64,000 nucleotides of DNA. Source: Harryflintia acetispora. Lineage in GTDB: Bacteria; Bacillota; Clostridia; Oscillospirales; Ruminococcaceae. The notes beneath the pieces were generated by a model, which was not told the DNA's origin, made no database searches, and saw only the letters and a program-made list of their open reading frames with translations. Made by a program: the position numbers and the translations under genes. The stretch's first letter is position 1. Each line of letters opens with the position of its first letter. Positions 10,772-18,893 of this stretch are shown here, piece after piece. The stretch is taken from positions 248,001-312,000 of the forward strand of contig SLUK01000001.1 of the NCBI GenBank assembly GCA_004340125.1, given 5' to 3'.

Positions 10772-10963
10772 CTACTGGTTCTTTTTCTCTTCTTCGTTTC
10801 TCGCTTGTATATGCTCCCAGAGGACTTTATTAATATACTCGGAAAAGCTCGTTCTGCCATTCACAGCATAATTCTTTATCTCGTAAATAATATCTTGGTC
10901 TAAAGAAATGCTTACCTTCGCTTTCAAGGGCCTTTTATCATACGCTTGACCTTCAACGCTCAT
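10772..10963 (-). CDS. Small ribbon-helix-helix DNA-binding protein
   Basis: A 63-residue protein with a beta-strand 'AKVSISLDQDIIYEIKNYAV' region followed by 'RTSFSEYINKVLWEHI', i.e. the strand-helix-helix layout of the CopG/Arc/MetJ class. Such proteins bind DNA as dimers through the paired strands. ATG 10963 has AAAGGTGG nine bases upstream. An 8-bp inverted repeat lies 28 bases upstream of the start, suggesting autoregulation. No toxin-like partner is next to it. The sequence is less GC-rich than its neighbours, consistent with acquired DNA. Confidence 0.75.
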   Translation of the reverse strand: MSVEGQAYDKRPLKAKVSISLDQDIIYEIKNYAVNGRTSFSEYINKVLWEHIQARNEEEKKNQ

Positions 10964-10990
10964 TAACAGTCCACCTTTCTACGTACTTAG

Positions 10991-11009
10991 TCTAGCATAA
11001 AATGCTAGA
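10991..11009. promoter_or_regulatory. Inverted-repeat operator candidate for the RHH protein
   Basis: TCTAGCAT-AAA-ATGCTAGA is a perfect 8-bp inverted repeat, nested inside a wider pair TACTTAGT / ACTAAGTA. It lies in the AT-rich stretch upstream of the RHH gene at 10772-10963. Confidence 0.5.
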
Positions 11010-11108
11010 ATATCCTGCTATTTCTTACTAAGTAGTATTTAGTATTACTGTAAAAAGTCAATAATATGCAGATCAAACTTGTTAGAAAGCAAGCGGAGAG
11101 AAGACAGA

Positions 11109-11282
11109 ATGAAAAGAAAACCCTTTCGGCTCTACGGCTCCTACGTCGCCGTCCTGCTCGAGCTCTTGGCCCTGCTCAAGGGTTGTTCCATCCAAATCGA
11201 AAAGGAGGTATCCCCCTGCGCGCGCACAGGGGATTCCATCTCCGCCGGGGAACAGGACGCTCCCGGGGAGCAGGCTTTTTAG
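11109..11282 (+). CDS. Possible small lipoprotein or membrane peptide
   Basis: A 57-residue frame starting MKRKPF, followed by a hydrophobic run ending in LKGCS, which looks like a lipobox (Cys at residue 22). After that comes a short polar tail. A purine-rich GCGGAGAGAAGACAG precedes the ATG. There is no recognised family and the 3' end runs to the edge of a repeat, so it may not be a real gene. Confidence 0.35.
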   Translation: MKRKPFRLYGSYVAVLLELLALLKGCSIQIEKEVSPCARTGDSISAGEQDAPGEQAF

Positions 11283-11545
11283 GGGAACCCCCTCTTGGGG
11301 GTTCCCCCTCGGCCCTCCACTGGAGGCCCGATTCCCCCTCCCCGCGCCTTTACATTTTTATGAGGGCTCCTCGCCCTCAAACTCCCCGCCAAGAGGGCGT
11401 CGCCCTCTTGGAACTCCGTTTTGCGCGCAACAGAAAAACGCGGTGGAGAAATCCACCGCGTTTTTTATTTGTTCTTTACCATGCTCGCGTTCAGGATGCG
11501 GGCTGAGCATTGCCGACCTGCAAATTCAATCTTTCGCGTCCAGGG
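11283..11545. repeat. Dispersed repeat module downstream of purA
   Basis: This gene-free stretch holds the same blocks as other gaps: 'GGGGAACCCCC/GGGGGTTCCCC', 'GAGGGCGTCGCCCTCTTGG', a terminator hairpin (11434-11466), and then the hallmark 'GCGGGCTGAGCATTGCCG'. The order (hairpin, ~30 bases, hallmark) is repeated at 53.82-53.90 kb. Confidence 0.7.
11434..11466. terminator. Bidirectional terminator inside the repeat module
   Basis: AAAAACGCGGTGGA-GAAA-TCCACCGCGTTTTT is a perfect 14-bp stem with A and T runs in the stem base. It would stop purA transcription from the right and anything from the left. A near-identical hairpin stands at 53822-53853. Confidence 0.85.
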
Positions 11546-11554
11546 GGCGGTGGC

Positions 11555-12832
11555 TCACCGCCGCTCCAGGTTCTGCTCCCGGCCCGGGCCGACTCCGACC
11601 ATAATGATCGGGCAGTCGCACAGGCGCTCCAGCGTCTCCACATAGTCTTTGCATGCCTGCGGCAGCTCGTCGTAGCTGCGGCAGCCGGAAAGGTCGCCCT
11701 CGAACCCGTCGATCTCGGTGTATACCGGCGTGCACTCGGCCAGCTCCTCCAACGAGGGCGGGAAGTCGTTTAGCACGCTCCCGTCCGGCTTCTTGTAAGC
11801 CGAGCAGACCTTGAGCCTGCCGATCCCGCTGAGCGTGTCCAGCTTGTTGAGCGCGAGGCCGGTCAGGCCGTTTACCCGCACCGCATGGCGCAGGATTACC
11901 GCGTCGAACCAGCCGCACCGGCGCGGACGCTTGGTCACTGTGCCGAACTCGTGCCCCCGCTCCCGGATCAGGTCGCCCGTCTCATCGAACAGCTCGGTCG
12001 GGAACGGGCCCTCGCCCACCCGGGTGGTGTACGCCTTGCACACCCCGATCACCTCTTCGATGCAGGTCGGGCCGATCCCGCTGCCCGTGCAGACGCCGCC
12101 CGCCACCGGGTTCGAGCTGGTCACGAACGGATAGGTCCCAAAATCCAGGTCCAGCAGCGTGCCCTGCGCGCCCTCGAACAGCACCTGTTTGCCCGCCTTG
12201 ATCGCGTTGTAGGTCAGCACCGACACGTCCGCCACGTACTGCCGCAGCCGCTTGCCGTATTCGGCGTACTCGGCGATTACCGCGTCCAGGTCGATCGGCG
12301 GCTGCCCGTAGACCCTCGTGATGATCTCGTTTTTATTCTCCCCCGACGCGCGCGCCTTCTTTTCCAGCAGCGCGGGGTCGATCAGGTCGCAGATGCGAAT
12401 CGAGGTGCGCTCCGCCTTCTCCATGTAGCACGGGCCGATCCCGCACCCCGTGGTGCCGATCTTGCCGCCGCCCAGCGCCCGCTCGCTCATGCCGTCCAGC
12501 GCGATGTGCCAGGGCATGATGACGTGCGCGCGCGGGTCGATCCGCAGATTGTCACAGGTGATCCCCCGGGCCTTCAGCCCGTCGATCTCGCCTAAAATCA
12601 CCTTTGGGTCCACCACCACGCCGCAGCCGATCAGGCAGAGCGTTTCGGGGTAGAGGATCCCGGACGGGATCAGGCGCAGCTTGTAGACCTCGCCGCCGCT
12701 TTCCACCGTATGTCCCGCGTTGTTGCCGCCCTGCGAGCGGACCACCACCTGCGCGCGGGATGCGAGGATGTCGATGACCTTCCCCTTGCCTTCGTCGCCC
12801 CACTGGACGCCTACCACTACTTTTGTCGGCAC
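11555..12832 (-). CDS. purA: Adenylosuccinate synthetase
   Basis: A 425-residue enzyme joining IMP and aspartate at the cost of GTP, the first AMP-specific step. The N-terminal P-loop is GDEGKGK (residues ~12-18), with 'NNAGHTV' and catalytic His following. 'TTGCGIGPCY', 'EGAQGTLLD' and 'TTRVGEGPFPTE' are all present, and the C-terminal 'LDTLSGIGRLKVCSAY' and 'VGVGPGREQ' complete the family pattern. Start is GTG 12832 (GTG-CCG-ACA) with GAGGG upstream. It is monocistronic, ending at the terminator near 11450. Confidence 0.97.
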   Translation of the reverse strand: MPTKVVVGVQWGDEGKGKVIDILASRAQVVVRSQGGNNAGHTVESGGEVYKLRLIPSGILYPETLCLIGCGVVVDPKVILGEIDGLKARGITCDNLRIDPRAHVIMPWHIALDGMSERALGGGKIGTTGCGIGPCYMEKAERTSIRICDLIDPALLEKKARASGENKNEIITRVYGQPPIDLDAVIAEYAEYGKRLRQYVADVSVLTYNAIKAGKQVLFEGAQGTLLDLDFGTYPFVTSSNPVAGGVCTGSGIGPTCIEEVIGVCKAYTTRVGEGPFPTELFDETGDLIRERGHEFGTVTKRPRRCGWFDAVILRHAVRVNGLTGLALNKLDTLSGIGRLKVCSAYKKPDGSVLNDFPPSLEELAECTPVYTEIDGFEGDLSGCRSYDELPQACKDYVETLERLCDCPIIMVGVGPGREQNLERR

Positions 12833-12974
12833 AGCAAACCCTCATTTCCTATATTCAATCGCCGTTTTTAACATGCTAAACCGTGAAACCCAACAGGGGT
12901 ATTATAGCAAACAATGCCGCCGGATTCAACCGGCAGGGGCAAGTTTGTCGCTTGCTGGCATTTTTTCTGCACGC

Positions 12975-13003
12975 TTGTGCGCCGGGCGCGGCCGTGCTAT
13001 AGT
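12975..13003 (+). promoter_or_regulatory. Putative promoter of the HAD gene
   Basis: TTGTGC, a 17-base spacer and TATAGT, 30 bases upstream of the HAD gene start at 13035. Confidence 0.5.
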
Positions 13004-13034
13004 AAAGGCGACTGGCAGGAAGGAAGGATAGGAC

Positions 13035-13715
13035 ATGAAATTTGACGGCATCGTTTTCGATTTTAACGGCACCCTCTTCTGGGATTCCCCCAAGCATGTG
13101 CAGGCCTGGAAGAGCTTTTCCAAGGAGCTGCGCGGCAGCGAGTTTACCGACCGCGAAATGAAGGAACACGTCCTGGGCCGGGTCAACGACGAGATCATCC
13201 GCTACCTCGCCGGGGAGCGCCTGAGCGCGCAGGAGGTGCAGGCGTTTTCGCTCGAGAAGGAGCGCGTCTACCGCGCCCTCTGCGAGCAGGACCCGGCGCA
13301 TACCGTGCTTGCCCCCGGGGCGGCCCGCCTGCTCGACTTTTTAAAGGAACGGGGAATTCCCCGCAACATCGCCACCGCCTGCGAGAAAACCAACATCGAT
13401 TACTACCGTGAAAAGTTTTCGCTGGACCGCTGGTTCGATTTTGAAAAGATCGTCTACGACGACGGCACCCGCCCCGGAAAGCCCGCGCCCGACATCTATC
13501 TTGCGGCCATGCGGCGCCTGGGGCTGGCGCCGGGGCGCTGCGTGGTGGTGGAGGACGCCCTCTCGGGGATCGAGTCCGCCCGGCGCGCCGGGGCCGGGCT
13601 GATCGCGGCCATCGCCCCCGAAGAGCGCCGCACGGAGCTTGCGGCCACCCCGGGGGTGGATGTGCTGCTGCGCGACTTTGACGACCTGGACCGGGGACTG
13701 TTTATAAGCAGGTAG
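13035..13715 (+). CDS. HAD-family phosphatase (beta-phosphoglucomutase-like)
   Basis: A 226-residue HAD hydrolase with a helical cap. Motif I is FDFNGTL (residues ~8-14): the nucleophile Asp is kept, but the second Asp of the usual DxD is Asn. This variant occurs in a clostridial subgroup and could slow or alter the acid/base step. Motif II Thr is in 'IATACEKTN', motif III Lys in 'RPGKPAPDIY', and motif IV is 'VVVEDALSGIESA'. The substrate is unknown, probably a sugar phosphate or nucleotide. ATG 13035 follows GGAAGGATAGG. Its stop touches the first ARG-box-like site of the arginine operon. Confidence 0.88.
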   Translation: MKFDGIVFDFNGTLFWDSPKHVQAWKSFSKELRGSEFTDREMKEHVLGRVNDEIIRYLAGERLSAQEVQAFSLEKERVYRALCEQDPAHTVLAPGAARLLDFLKERGIPRNIATACEKTNIDYYREKFSLDRWFDFEKIVYDDGTRPGKPAPDIYLAAMRRLGLAPGRCVVVEDALSGIESARRAGAGLIAAIAPEERRTELAATPGVDVLLRDFDDLDRGLFISR

Positions 13716-13729
13716 TGAATTTTTATTCA
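13716..13729. promoter_or_regulatory. ARG box 1 (ArgR/AhrC operator)
   Basis: TGAATTTTTATTCA matches the ArgR/AhrC operator pattern TGAAT-n4-ATTCA. It lies immediately after the HAD stop and ~100 bases upstream of the argG promoter. Confidence 0.8.
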
Positions 13730-13794
13730 TTTTACACCATTTTTGCCGCCCGGGAAAAAAGATTTGCTCAGGTTGAACAAAATTACATGTTTAA

Positions 13795-13808
13795 TGAATA
13801 AATATTCA
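13795..13808. promoter_or_regulatory. ARG box 2 (ArgR/AhrC operator)
   Basis: TGAATAAATATTCA is a second operator, 79 bases from the first and ending eight bases before the -35 box of argG. The pair suggests looping or cooperative ArgR binding, with repression by arginine. Confidence 0.82.
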
Positions 13809-13816
13809 AGAATATC

Positions 13817-13844
13817 TTGATTTCTGGCAAAACTGGTGTATAAT
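13817..13844 (+). promoter_or_regulatory. Promoter of the arginine operon
   Basis: TTGATT, a 16-base spacer and TATAAT, 46 bases upstream of the argG start. Confidence 0.8.
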
Positions 13845-13890
13845 TATGCTTATAACGAAGATGGAAATGAAGAAGCGGAGGCAGAACATT

Positions 13891-15117
13891 ATGAATCAAA
13901 CCGAGAAGAAATATAAAAAGGTAGTCCTTGCCTATTCGGGGGGGCTGGACACCTCGGTCATCATCCCGTGGCTCAAGGACAACTACGGCTGCGAGGTCAT
14001 TGCGGTCGCCGGGGACGTCGGCCAGGGCAAGGAGCTCTCGGGGCTCGAGGAGCGCGCGCTGAAAACCGGGGCGTCCAAGCTCTATATCGAGGACCTGACC
14101 AAGGAGTTCGTAGACGAGTATATCATCCCGACCATGCAGGCCGGGGCGGTCTACGAGGGCAAGTACCTGCTGGGCACCTCGTTTGCGCGTCCGATCATCG
14201 CCAAGAGGCTGGTCGAGATCGCCAAGAAGGAGGGCGCGGACGCCATCGCGCACGGCTGCACCGGCAAGGGGAACGACCAGGTGCGCTTCGAGCTGGCCAT
14301 CAAGGCCTTCGCGCCCGAAATGGGGATTATCGCGCCCTGGAGGACCTGGGAGCTCAAGTCCCGCGAGGACGAGATCGAGTACGCCGAAAAGCATAACATC
14401 GAGATTCCCCTGACCAAGGAGACCAACTACTCCAAGGACAAGAACCTCTGGCATCTCTCGCACGAGGGGCTCGACCTCGAGGACCCCAAGAACGAGCCGG
14501 ACTACGACAAGATCCTGGAGATGGGCGTCTCCCCCGAAAAGGCGCCGGACAAGGCGACCTACGTCACACTCACCTTTGTCAAGGGCGTGCCGGTTGCGCT
14601 CGACGGCAAGGAGCTGGACAGCGTCGAGCTGATTAAAACGCTCAACAAGCTCGGGGGCGAGAACGGGATCGGGATCATCGACATGGTGGAAAACCGCCTG
14701 GTCGGGATGAAGAGCCGGGGCGTCTACGAGACTCCGGGCGGCGCCATCCTCTACCACGCGCACGGTATGCTCGAGGAGATCTGCCTGGACAAGGAGACCC
14801 AGCACTACAAGGCGCTGGTGGCGCAGAAATTCAGCGAAATCGTCTACAACGGCCAGTGGTACACCCCGCTGCGGGAGGCGCTGTCCGCCTTCGTGGAGAG
14901 CACCCAGAAGACGGTGACGGGCGACGTCAAGCTCAAGCTCTACAAGGGCAATATCATCGGCGCGGGGATGACCTCGCCCTACTCCCTCTACTCGGAGGAG
15001 GTCGCGACCTTCGGCGAGGACAACGTCTACGACCAGATGGATTCCCAGGGCTTCATCAACCTGTTCGGGCTGCCCATCAAGGTCAAGGCGCTGCTCGATG
15101 AGAAGCGCGGCAAATAA
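13891..15117 (+). CDS. argG: Argininosuccinate synthase
   Basis: A 408-residue enzyme that ligates citrulline and aspartate using ATP. The N-terminal PP-loop 'AYSGGLDTSVI' is at about residues 13-23; 'GCTGKGNDQVRFE' and 'HLSHEGLDLEDP' follow, with a C-terminal helix 'GLPIKVKALL'. ATG 13891 starts MNQTEKKYKK and has GCGGAGG ten bases upstream. Further in-frame ATGs at 13846-13867 would add a lysine-rich stretch not seen in the family. First gene of an eight-gene arginine operon behind two ARG boxes. Confidence 0.96.
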   Translation: MNQTEKKYKKVVLAYSGGLDTSVIIPWLKDNYGCEVIAVAGDVGQGKELSGLEERALKTGASKLYIEDLTKEFVDEYIIPTMQAGAVYEGKYLLGTSFARPIIAKRLVEIAKKEGADAIAHGCTGKGNDQVRFELAIKAFAPEMGIIAPWRTWELKSREDEIEYAEKHNIEIPLTKETNYSKDKNLWHLSHEGLDLEDPKNEPDYDKILEMGVSPEKAPDKATYVTLTFVKGVPVALDGKELDSVELIKTLNKLGGENGIGIIDMVENRLVGMKSRGVYETPGGAILYHAHGMLEEICLDKETQHYKALVAQKFSEIVYNGQWYTPLREALSAFVESTQKTVTGDVKLKLYKGNIIGAGMTSPYSLYSEEVATFGEDNVYDQMDSQGFINLFGLPIKVKALLDEKRGK

Positions 15118-15139
15118 GGGAAACGATCAAAACCCGGCT

Positions 15140-15167
15140 GTCGGGCCGCATGCAGATGCGGCCCGAC
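15140..15167 (+). terminator. Strong hairpin between argG and argH
   Basis: GTCGGGCCGCAT-GCAG-ATGCGGCCCGAC is a perfect 12-bp stem followed by a broken T tract (GCCTTTCTT). It may act as a leaky terminator or RNA-processing site that lowers expression of the rest of the operon relative to argG. Confidence 0.65.
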
Positions 15168-15193
15168 GCCTTTCTTAAACGGAGGGAACACCA

Positions 15194-16576
15194 ATGAAGC
15201 TATGGGCAGGCAGGTTTTCGGAGCAGTCGGACAAGAGGCTGGACGACTTCAATTCCTCCATCTCGTTCGACTGCCGGATGTACCGGCAGGACATCGGCGG
15301 GTCGATCGCCCACGCGACCATGCTCGCCGAGTGCGGGGTGATTGCAAAGGAGGACAGCGAGGCGATCATTGAGGGGCTCGAGGGGATCCTTCATGACATC
15401 GAGAGCGGAAAGCTGCCGTTCGACCCCGAGGCCGAGGACATCCACATGTTCATCGAGGCCGAGCTCACCGCGCGGATCGGTGACGCGGGCAAGCGGCTGC
15501 ACACCGCGCGCAGCCGCAACGACCAGGTGGCGGTGGACCTGCGCCTCTATCTGCGCGACGAGATCACGGCCCTGGAGGGGCAGCTGCGTGAGCTCATCGG
15601 GGTGCTCTGCAAAAAGGCCGGGGAGAACCTCGACACCATCCTGCCCGGCTACACCCACCTGCAGCGCGCGCAGCCGGTCACCTTCGCGCACCACCTCCTG
15701 GCCTGGGCGCAGATGCTCCTGCGCGACCTCGGGCGGCTGCGCGACGCCGGGGAGCGGATGAATGTTTGCCCGCTCGGGTGCGGGGCGCTGGCCGGGACCA
15801 CCTACCCGATCGACCGGGAGCGCACCGCCGAGCTGCTGGGCTTTCGCGGCCCGATGATGAACTCTTTGGACGGGGTGTCCGACCGGGACTACTGCGTGGA
15901 GCTCTGCTGCGCCATCTCGCTGATCATGACCCATCTCTCCCGCTGCTGCGAGGAGATCATCCTCTGGTGCTCGTGGGAGTTTAAATTCGTCGAGCTGAGC
16001 GACCGCTTCGCCACCGGCTCGTCCATCATGCCCCAGAAAAAGAACCCGGACATCGCCGAGCTGGTGCGCGGCAAGACCGGGCGGGTCTTCGGGGACCTGA
16101 TCACCCTGCTGACCATGTTAAAGGGTACGGCGCTCGCCTACAACAAGGACATGCAGGAGGACAAGGAGGCCGTCTTCGACGCGCTGGACACCGTGAAGAT
16201 GGCGCTGGCGGCCTTCACCCCGATGGTGGAGACCATGACGGTGCTGGGCGACAACATGCGCGCGGCGGCGGCGAAGGGCTTCATCAACGCCACCGACTGC
16301 GCCGACTACCTGGTGAAACGGGGCCTCCCCTTTAGGGACGCCTACAAGGTGACCGGACAGCTGGTCGCGTCCTGCATTGAGCAGGGCAAGACCCTCGAGA
16401 CGCTGAGCCTCGAGGAGTATCAGGCCATGCACCCGCTCTTTGAGGAGGGGGTCTACGAGGCGATTGATCTGATGAACTGCGTCAACGGGCGTCGTGTGCT
16501 CGGGGGCCCCGCCAGGGAGCAGGTCGAACATCAGCTCGACTGGATCAAGGCCCAGCTGGAGGAAGAGAGATGCTAA
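15194..16576 (+). CDS. argH: Argininosuccinate lyase
   Basis: A 460-residue fumarase/aspartase-superfamily enzyme that splits argininosuccinate into arginine and fumarate. It starts MKLWAGRFSE, the usual N-terminus. The signature 'GSSIMPQKKNPD' (about residues 275-286) carries the catalytic Ser. 'TARSRNDQV' and 'PGYTHLQRAQP' (catalytic His) are present. ATG 15194 follows ACGGAGGGAACACC. Its 3' end overlaps argC by seven bases, so argH and argC are likely translationally coupled. Confidence 0.97.
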   Translation: MKLWAGRFSEQSDKRLDDFNSSISFDCRMYRQDIGGSIAHATMLAECGVIAKEDSEAIIEGLEGILHDIESGKLPFDPEAEDIHMFIEAELTARIGDAGKRLHTARSRNDQVAVDLRLYLRDEITALEGQLRELIGVLCKKAGENLDTILPGYTHLQRAQPVTFAHHLLAWAQMLLRDLGRLRDAGERMNVCPLGCGALAGTTYPIDRERTAELLGFRGPMMNSLDGVSDRDYCVELCCAISLIMTHLSRCCEEIILWCSWEFKFVELSDRFATGSSIMPQKKNPDIAELVRGKTGRVFGDLITLLTMLKGTALAYNKDMQEDKEAVFDALDTVKMALAAFTPMVETMTVLGDNMRAAAAKGFINATDCADYLVKRGLPFRDAYKVTGQLVASCIEQGKTLETLSLEEYQAMHPLFEEGVYEAIDLMNCVNGRRVLGGPAREQVEHQLDWIKAQLEEERC

Positions 16577-17604
16577 AGGCGTCTGTCATCGGGGCGACCG
16601 GCTACGCCGGAGTCGAGCTCTGCCGGATCCTGCTCACCCATCCGCAGGCAAATATTCATCGGCTCTCCTCAGTCAGCTTTACGGGGAAGGCGATCAGTGA
16701 GGTGTATCCCGCCCTGCGCGGGCTCTGTGATGAAAGGCTGGTGAGCGAGGACGAGGCGATCGACGGAGCAGACGTGGTCTTCGCCTCCCTCCCCGCCGGT
16801 CTCAGCGAGCCGATCGCCAGGAAATGCCTGCAGGCGGGCGCGCTCTTTATCGACCTGGGGGCCGACTTTCGGCTGCACGACCCGGATACCTACGAGAGCT
16901 GGTACCAAAAGAAGTATGAGGACCCGGAGCTCCATGGACAGGCGGTCTACGCCCTGCCCGAGCTCTTTCGGGAGGAGATCGAGGGGGCGAGGCTGATCGG
17001 GAATCCCGGCTGCTACCCCACCAGCGTGGCGCTGGGGCTGGCCCCGGCGCTGAAAGGCGGGTTGATCGGGAGCGAAGACCTGATCATCGACGCGAAGTCC
17101 GGGGCCACCGGCGCCGGGCGGGGGCTCAGCCAGACCACCCACTTTTGCGAGTGCAACGAGGGCTTCGCCCCTTACAAGGTGGCCTGCCACCGGCACACCC
17201 CCGAGATCGAGCAGACCCTATCCATCCTCGCCGGGGAGCCGGCGGCGGTGACCTTTGTGCCCCACCTGCTGCCCGTCAGCCGCGGGATCGTCTCGACCAT
17301 CTATGCGAAATTAAAGGGCGGGGCCTCCCTGCCCGAGGTGCGGCAGCGGTACCTCGATTTCTACGAGTCCGCCCCCTTCGTGCGGGTGCTGCCCGAGGGG
17401 GAGGTTTCCAATCTGCGAAACGTGCGCTGCTCGAACTACTGCGATATCTCGCTGCACCTGGACGCGCACACCGGCCGGTTAATCGTCGTGTCCGCCATCG
17501 ACAACATGGTCAAGGGCGCGGCGGGCCAGGCGGTGCAGAACATGAACATCGCGCTGGGGCTCGACGAGACGGCGGGGCTGCTGTTCGTGCCGCCCGCAAT
17601 CTGA
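16570..17604 (+). CDS. argC: N-acetyl-gamma-glutamyl-phosphate reductase
   Basis: A 344-residue NADPH-dependent reductase. The Rossmann motif 'GATGYAGVEL' is at the start, and the catalytic Cys sits in 'GNPGCYPTSVALGLAP' (about residues 142-157). 'DAKSGATGAGRG' and 'HRHTPEIEQ' (catalytic His) follow. It reduces N-acetylglutamyl phosphate to the semialdehyde. CTGGAGGAAGAG inside the end of argH serves as ribosome site. Third gene of the operon. Confidence 0.97.
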   Translation: MLKASVIGATGYAGVELCRILLTHPQANIHRLSSVSFTGKAISEVYPALRGLCDERLVSEDEAIDGADVVFASLPAGLSEPIARKCLQAGALFIDLGADFRLHDPDTYESWYQKKYEDPELHGQAVYALPELFREEIEGARLIGNPGCYPTSVALGLAPALKGGLIGSEDLIIDAKSGATGAGRGLSQTTHFCECNEGFAPYKVACHRHTPEIEQTLSILAGEPAAVTFVPHLLPVSRGIVSTIYAKLKGGASLPEVRQRYLDFYESAPFVRVLPEGEVSNLRNVRCSNYCDISLHLDAHTGRLIVVSAIDNMVKGAAGQAVQNMNIALGLDETAGLLFVPPAI

Positions 17605-17619
17605 TAGGAGGAGACGGAC

Positions 17620-18846
17620 ATGGAAATCAAAATGATACCCGGCGGCGTCTGCGCCGCCTTGGGGTTTCAAGCCGCGGGGGTCCACTGCGGGATACGCAAA
17701 AACGCCAGCAAGCGGGACCTCATGCTGCTCTGTAGCGATCTCCCCTGCGCGGCCGCCGCCTGCTATACCCGCAACAAGGTCTTCGGCGCGCCGATCACCG
17801 TGACCCGCCGGCACCTGCAAAATGGGAGCGCCAGGGCGGTGGTCTGCAACAGCGGCAACGCCAACACCTGCAACGCCGACGGGGTCGAGAAGGCGACCGC
17901 GATGTGCAAGGCCGCGGCTGCGGCGCTACATATCCCGGAGGACGACGTGATCGTCGCCTCCACCGGGGTGATCGGGCAGCCGCTGCCGATTAGACCGATC
18001 GAGGCGGCCCTGCCGGGGCTGGCGCGGAGCCTTTGCGCCGGGGAGAGCGCCGCCAATGAGGCGGCGCAGGCCATCATGACCACCGACACCCACCCGAAAG
18101 AGGCGGCGGTGGAATTCACCCTCGGGGGCAAAACCTGCCATCTGGGCGGGATGTGCAAGGGCAGCGGGATGATCGAGCCAGACCTTTGCACCATGCTCGC
18201 CTTCCTGACCACCGACGCGGCCATCTCCCCCGCGCTGCTGCAGAAAGCACTGCTCGGCAGCGTGCAGGACACCTACAACATGGTGAGCATAGACGGGGAC
18301 ACCTCGACCAACGACATGGTGACGCTGCTGGCAAACGGTGCGGCGGGCAACGCGCCAATCACCGCCGAGGGGGAGGACTTCGACATCTTCTGCGCGGCGC
18401 TGCATGCGCTCAACACCGCGCTCTGCCGCCAAATCGCCAAGGACGGCGAGGGGGCGACCAAGCTGCTCACCTGCACGGTGCGCGGGGCAAACGGCGGGGA
18501 GACCGCCAAAAAAATCGCCAAATCGGTCGTCAAGTCCACCCTCTTCAAGTGTGCCGTCTTCGGGTGCGATGCCAACTGGGGCAGGATCCTCTGCGCCATC
18601 GGCTATACCGACGCCGAGTTTTCGGTGGAGCATATCGCCGTCTGGCTCGCCTCCAGGGCGGGGCGGGTACAAGTCTGCCAAAACGGCGCGGGTCTGCCCT
18701 TCTCGGAGGACGAGGCGCTGGCGGTCCTCAAGGAGGACGAGGTCACCGTCGAGATCGAGATGGGAGAGGGCGGCGCCGCCGCCACCGCCTACGGGTGCGA
18801 TCTGAGCTATGACTATGTGAAGATCAACGGGGACTACCGGACTTAA
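17620..18846 (+). CDS. argJ: Glutamate N-acetyltransferase / acetylornithine transferase
   Basis: A 408-residue self-cleaving Ntn-type enzyme. The autoproteolysis site is in 'LCTMLAFLTTDAAIS' (about residues 186-200); the Thr in CTMLAF becomes the nucleophile of the beta chain. 'KGSGMI' precedes it, and 'NTFN/S-DGDTSTND' appears as 'MVSIDGDTSTNDM'. It moves acetyl from acetylornithine to glutamate, so the operon uses the cyclic route, and no argA/argE is seen. Whether it is also an acetyl-CoA-using synthase (bifunctional) cannot be read from sequence alone. The ribosome site is TAGGAGGAGAC. Fourth gene of the operon. Confidence 0.96.
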   Translation: MEIKMIPGGVCAALGFQAAGVHCGIRKNASKRDLMLLCSDLPCAAAACYTRNKVFGAPITVTRRHLQNGSARAVVCNSGNANTCNADGVEKATAMCKAAAAALHIPEDDVIVASTGVIGQPLPIRPIEAALPGLARSLCAGESAANEAAQAIMTTDTHPKEAAVEFTLGGKTCHLGGMCKGSGMIEPDLCTMLAFLTTDAAISPALLQKALLGSVQDTYNMVSIDGDTSTNDMVTLLANGAAGNAPITAEGEDFDIFCAALHALNTALCRQIAKDGEGATKLLTCTVRGANGGETAKKIAKSVVKSTLFKCAVFGCDANWGRILCAIGYTDAEFSVEHIAVWLASRAGRVQVCQNGAGLPFSEDEALAVLKEDEVTVEIEMGEGGAAATAYGCDLSYDYVKINGDYRT

Positions 18847-18893
18847 GGAGCGTGAAAGGACCCTTTCACGCCATAGATAGGGATGGGATTGTG

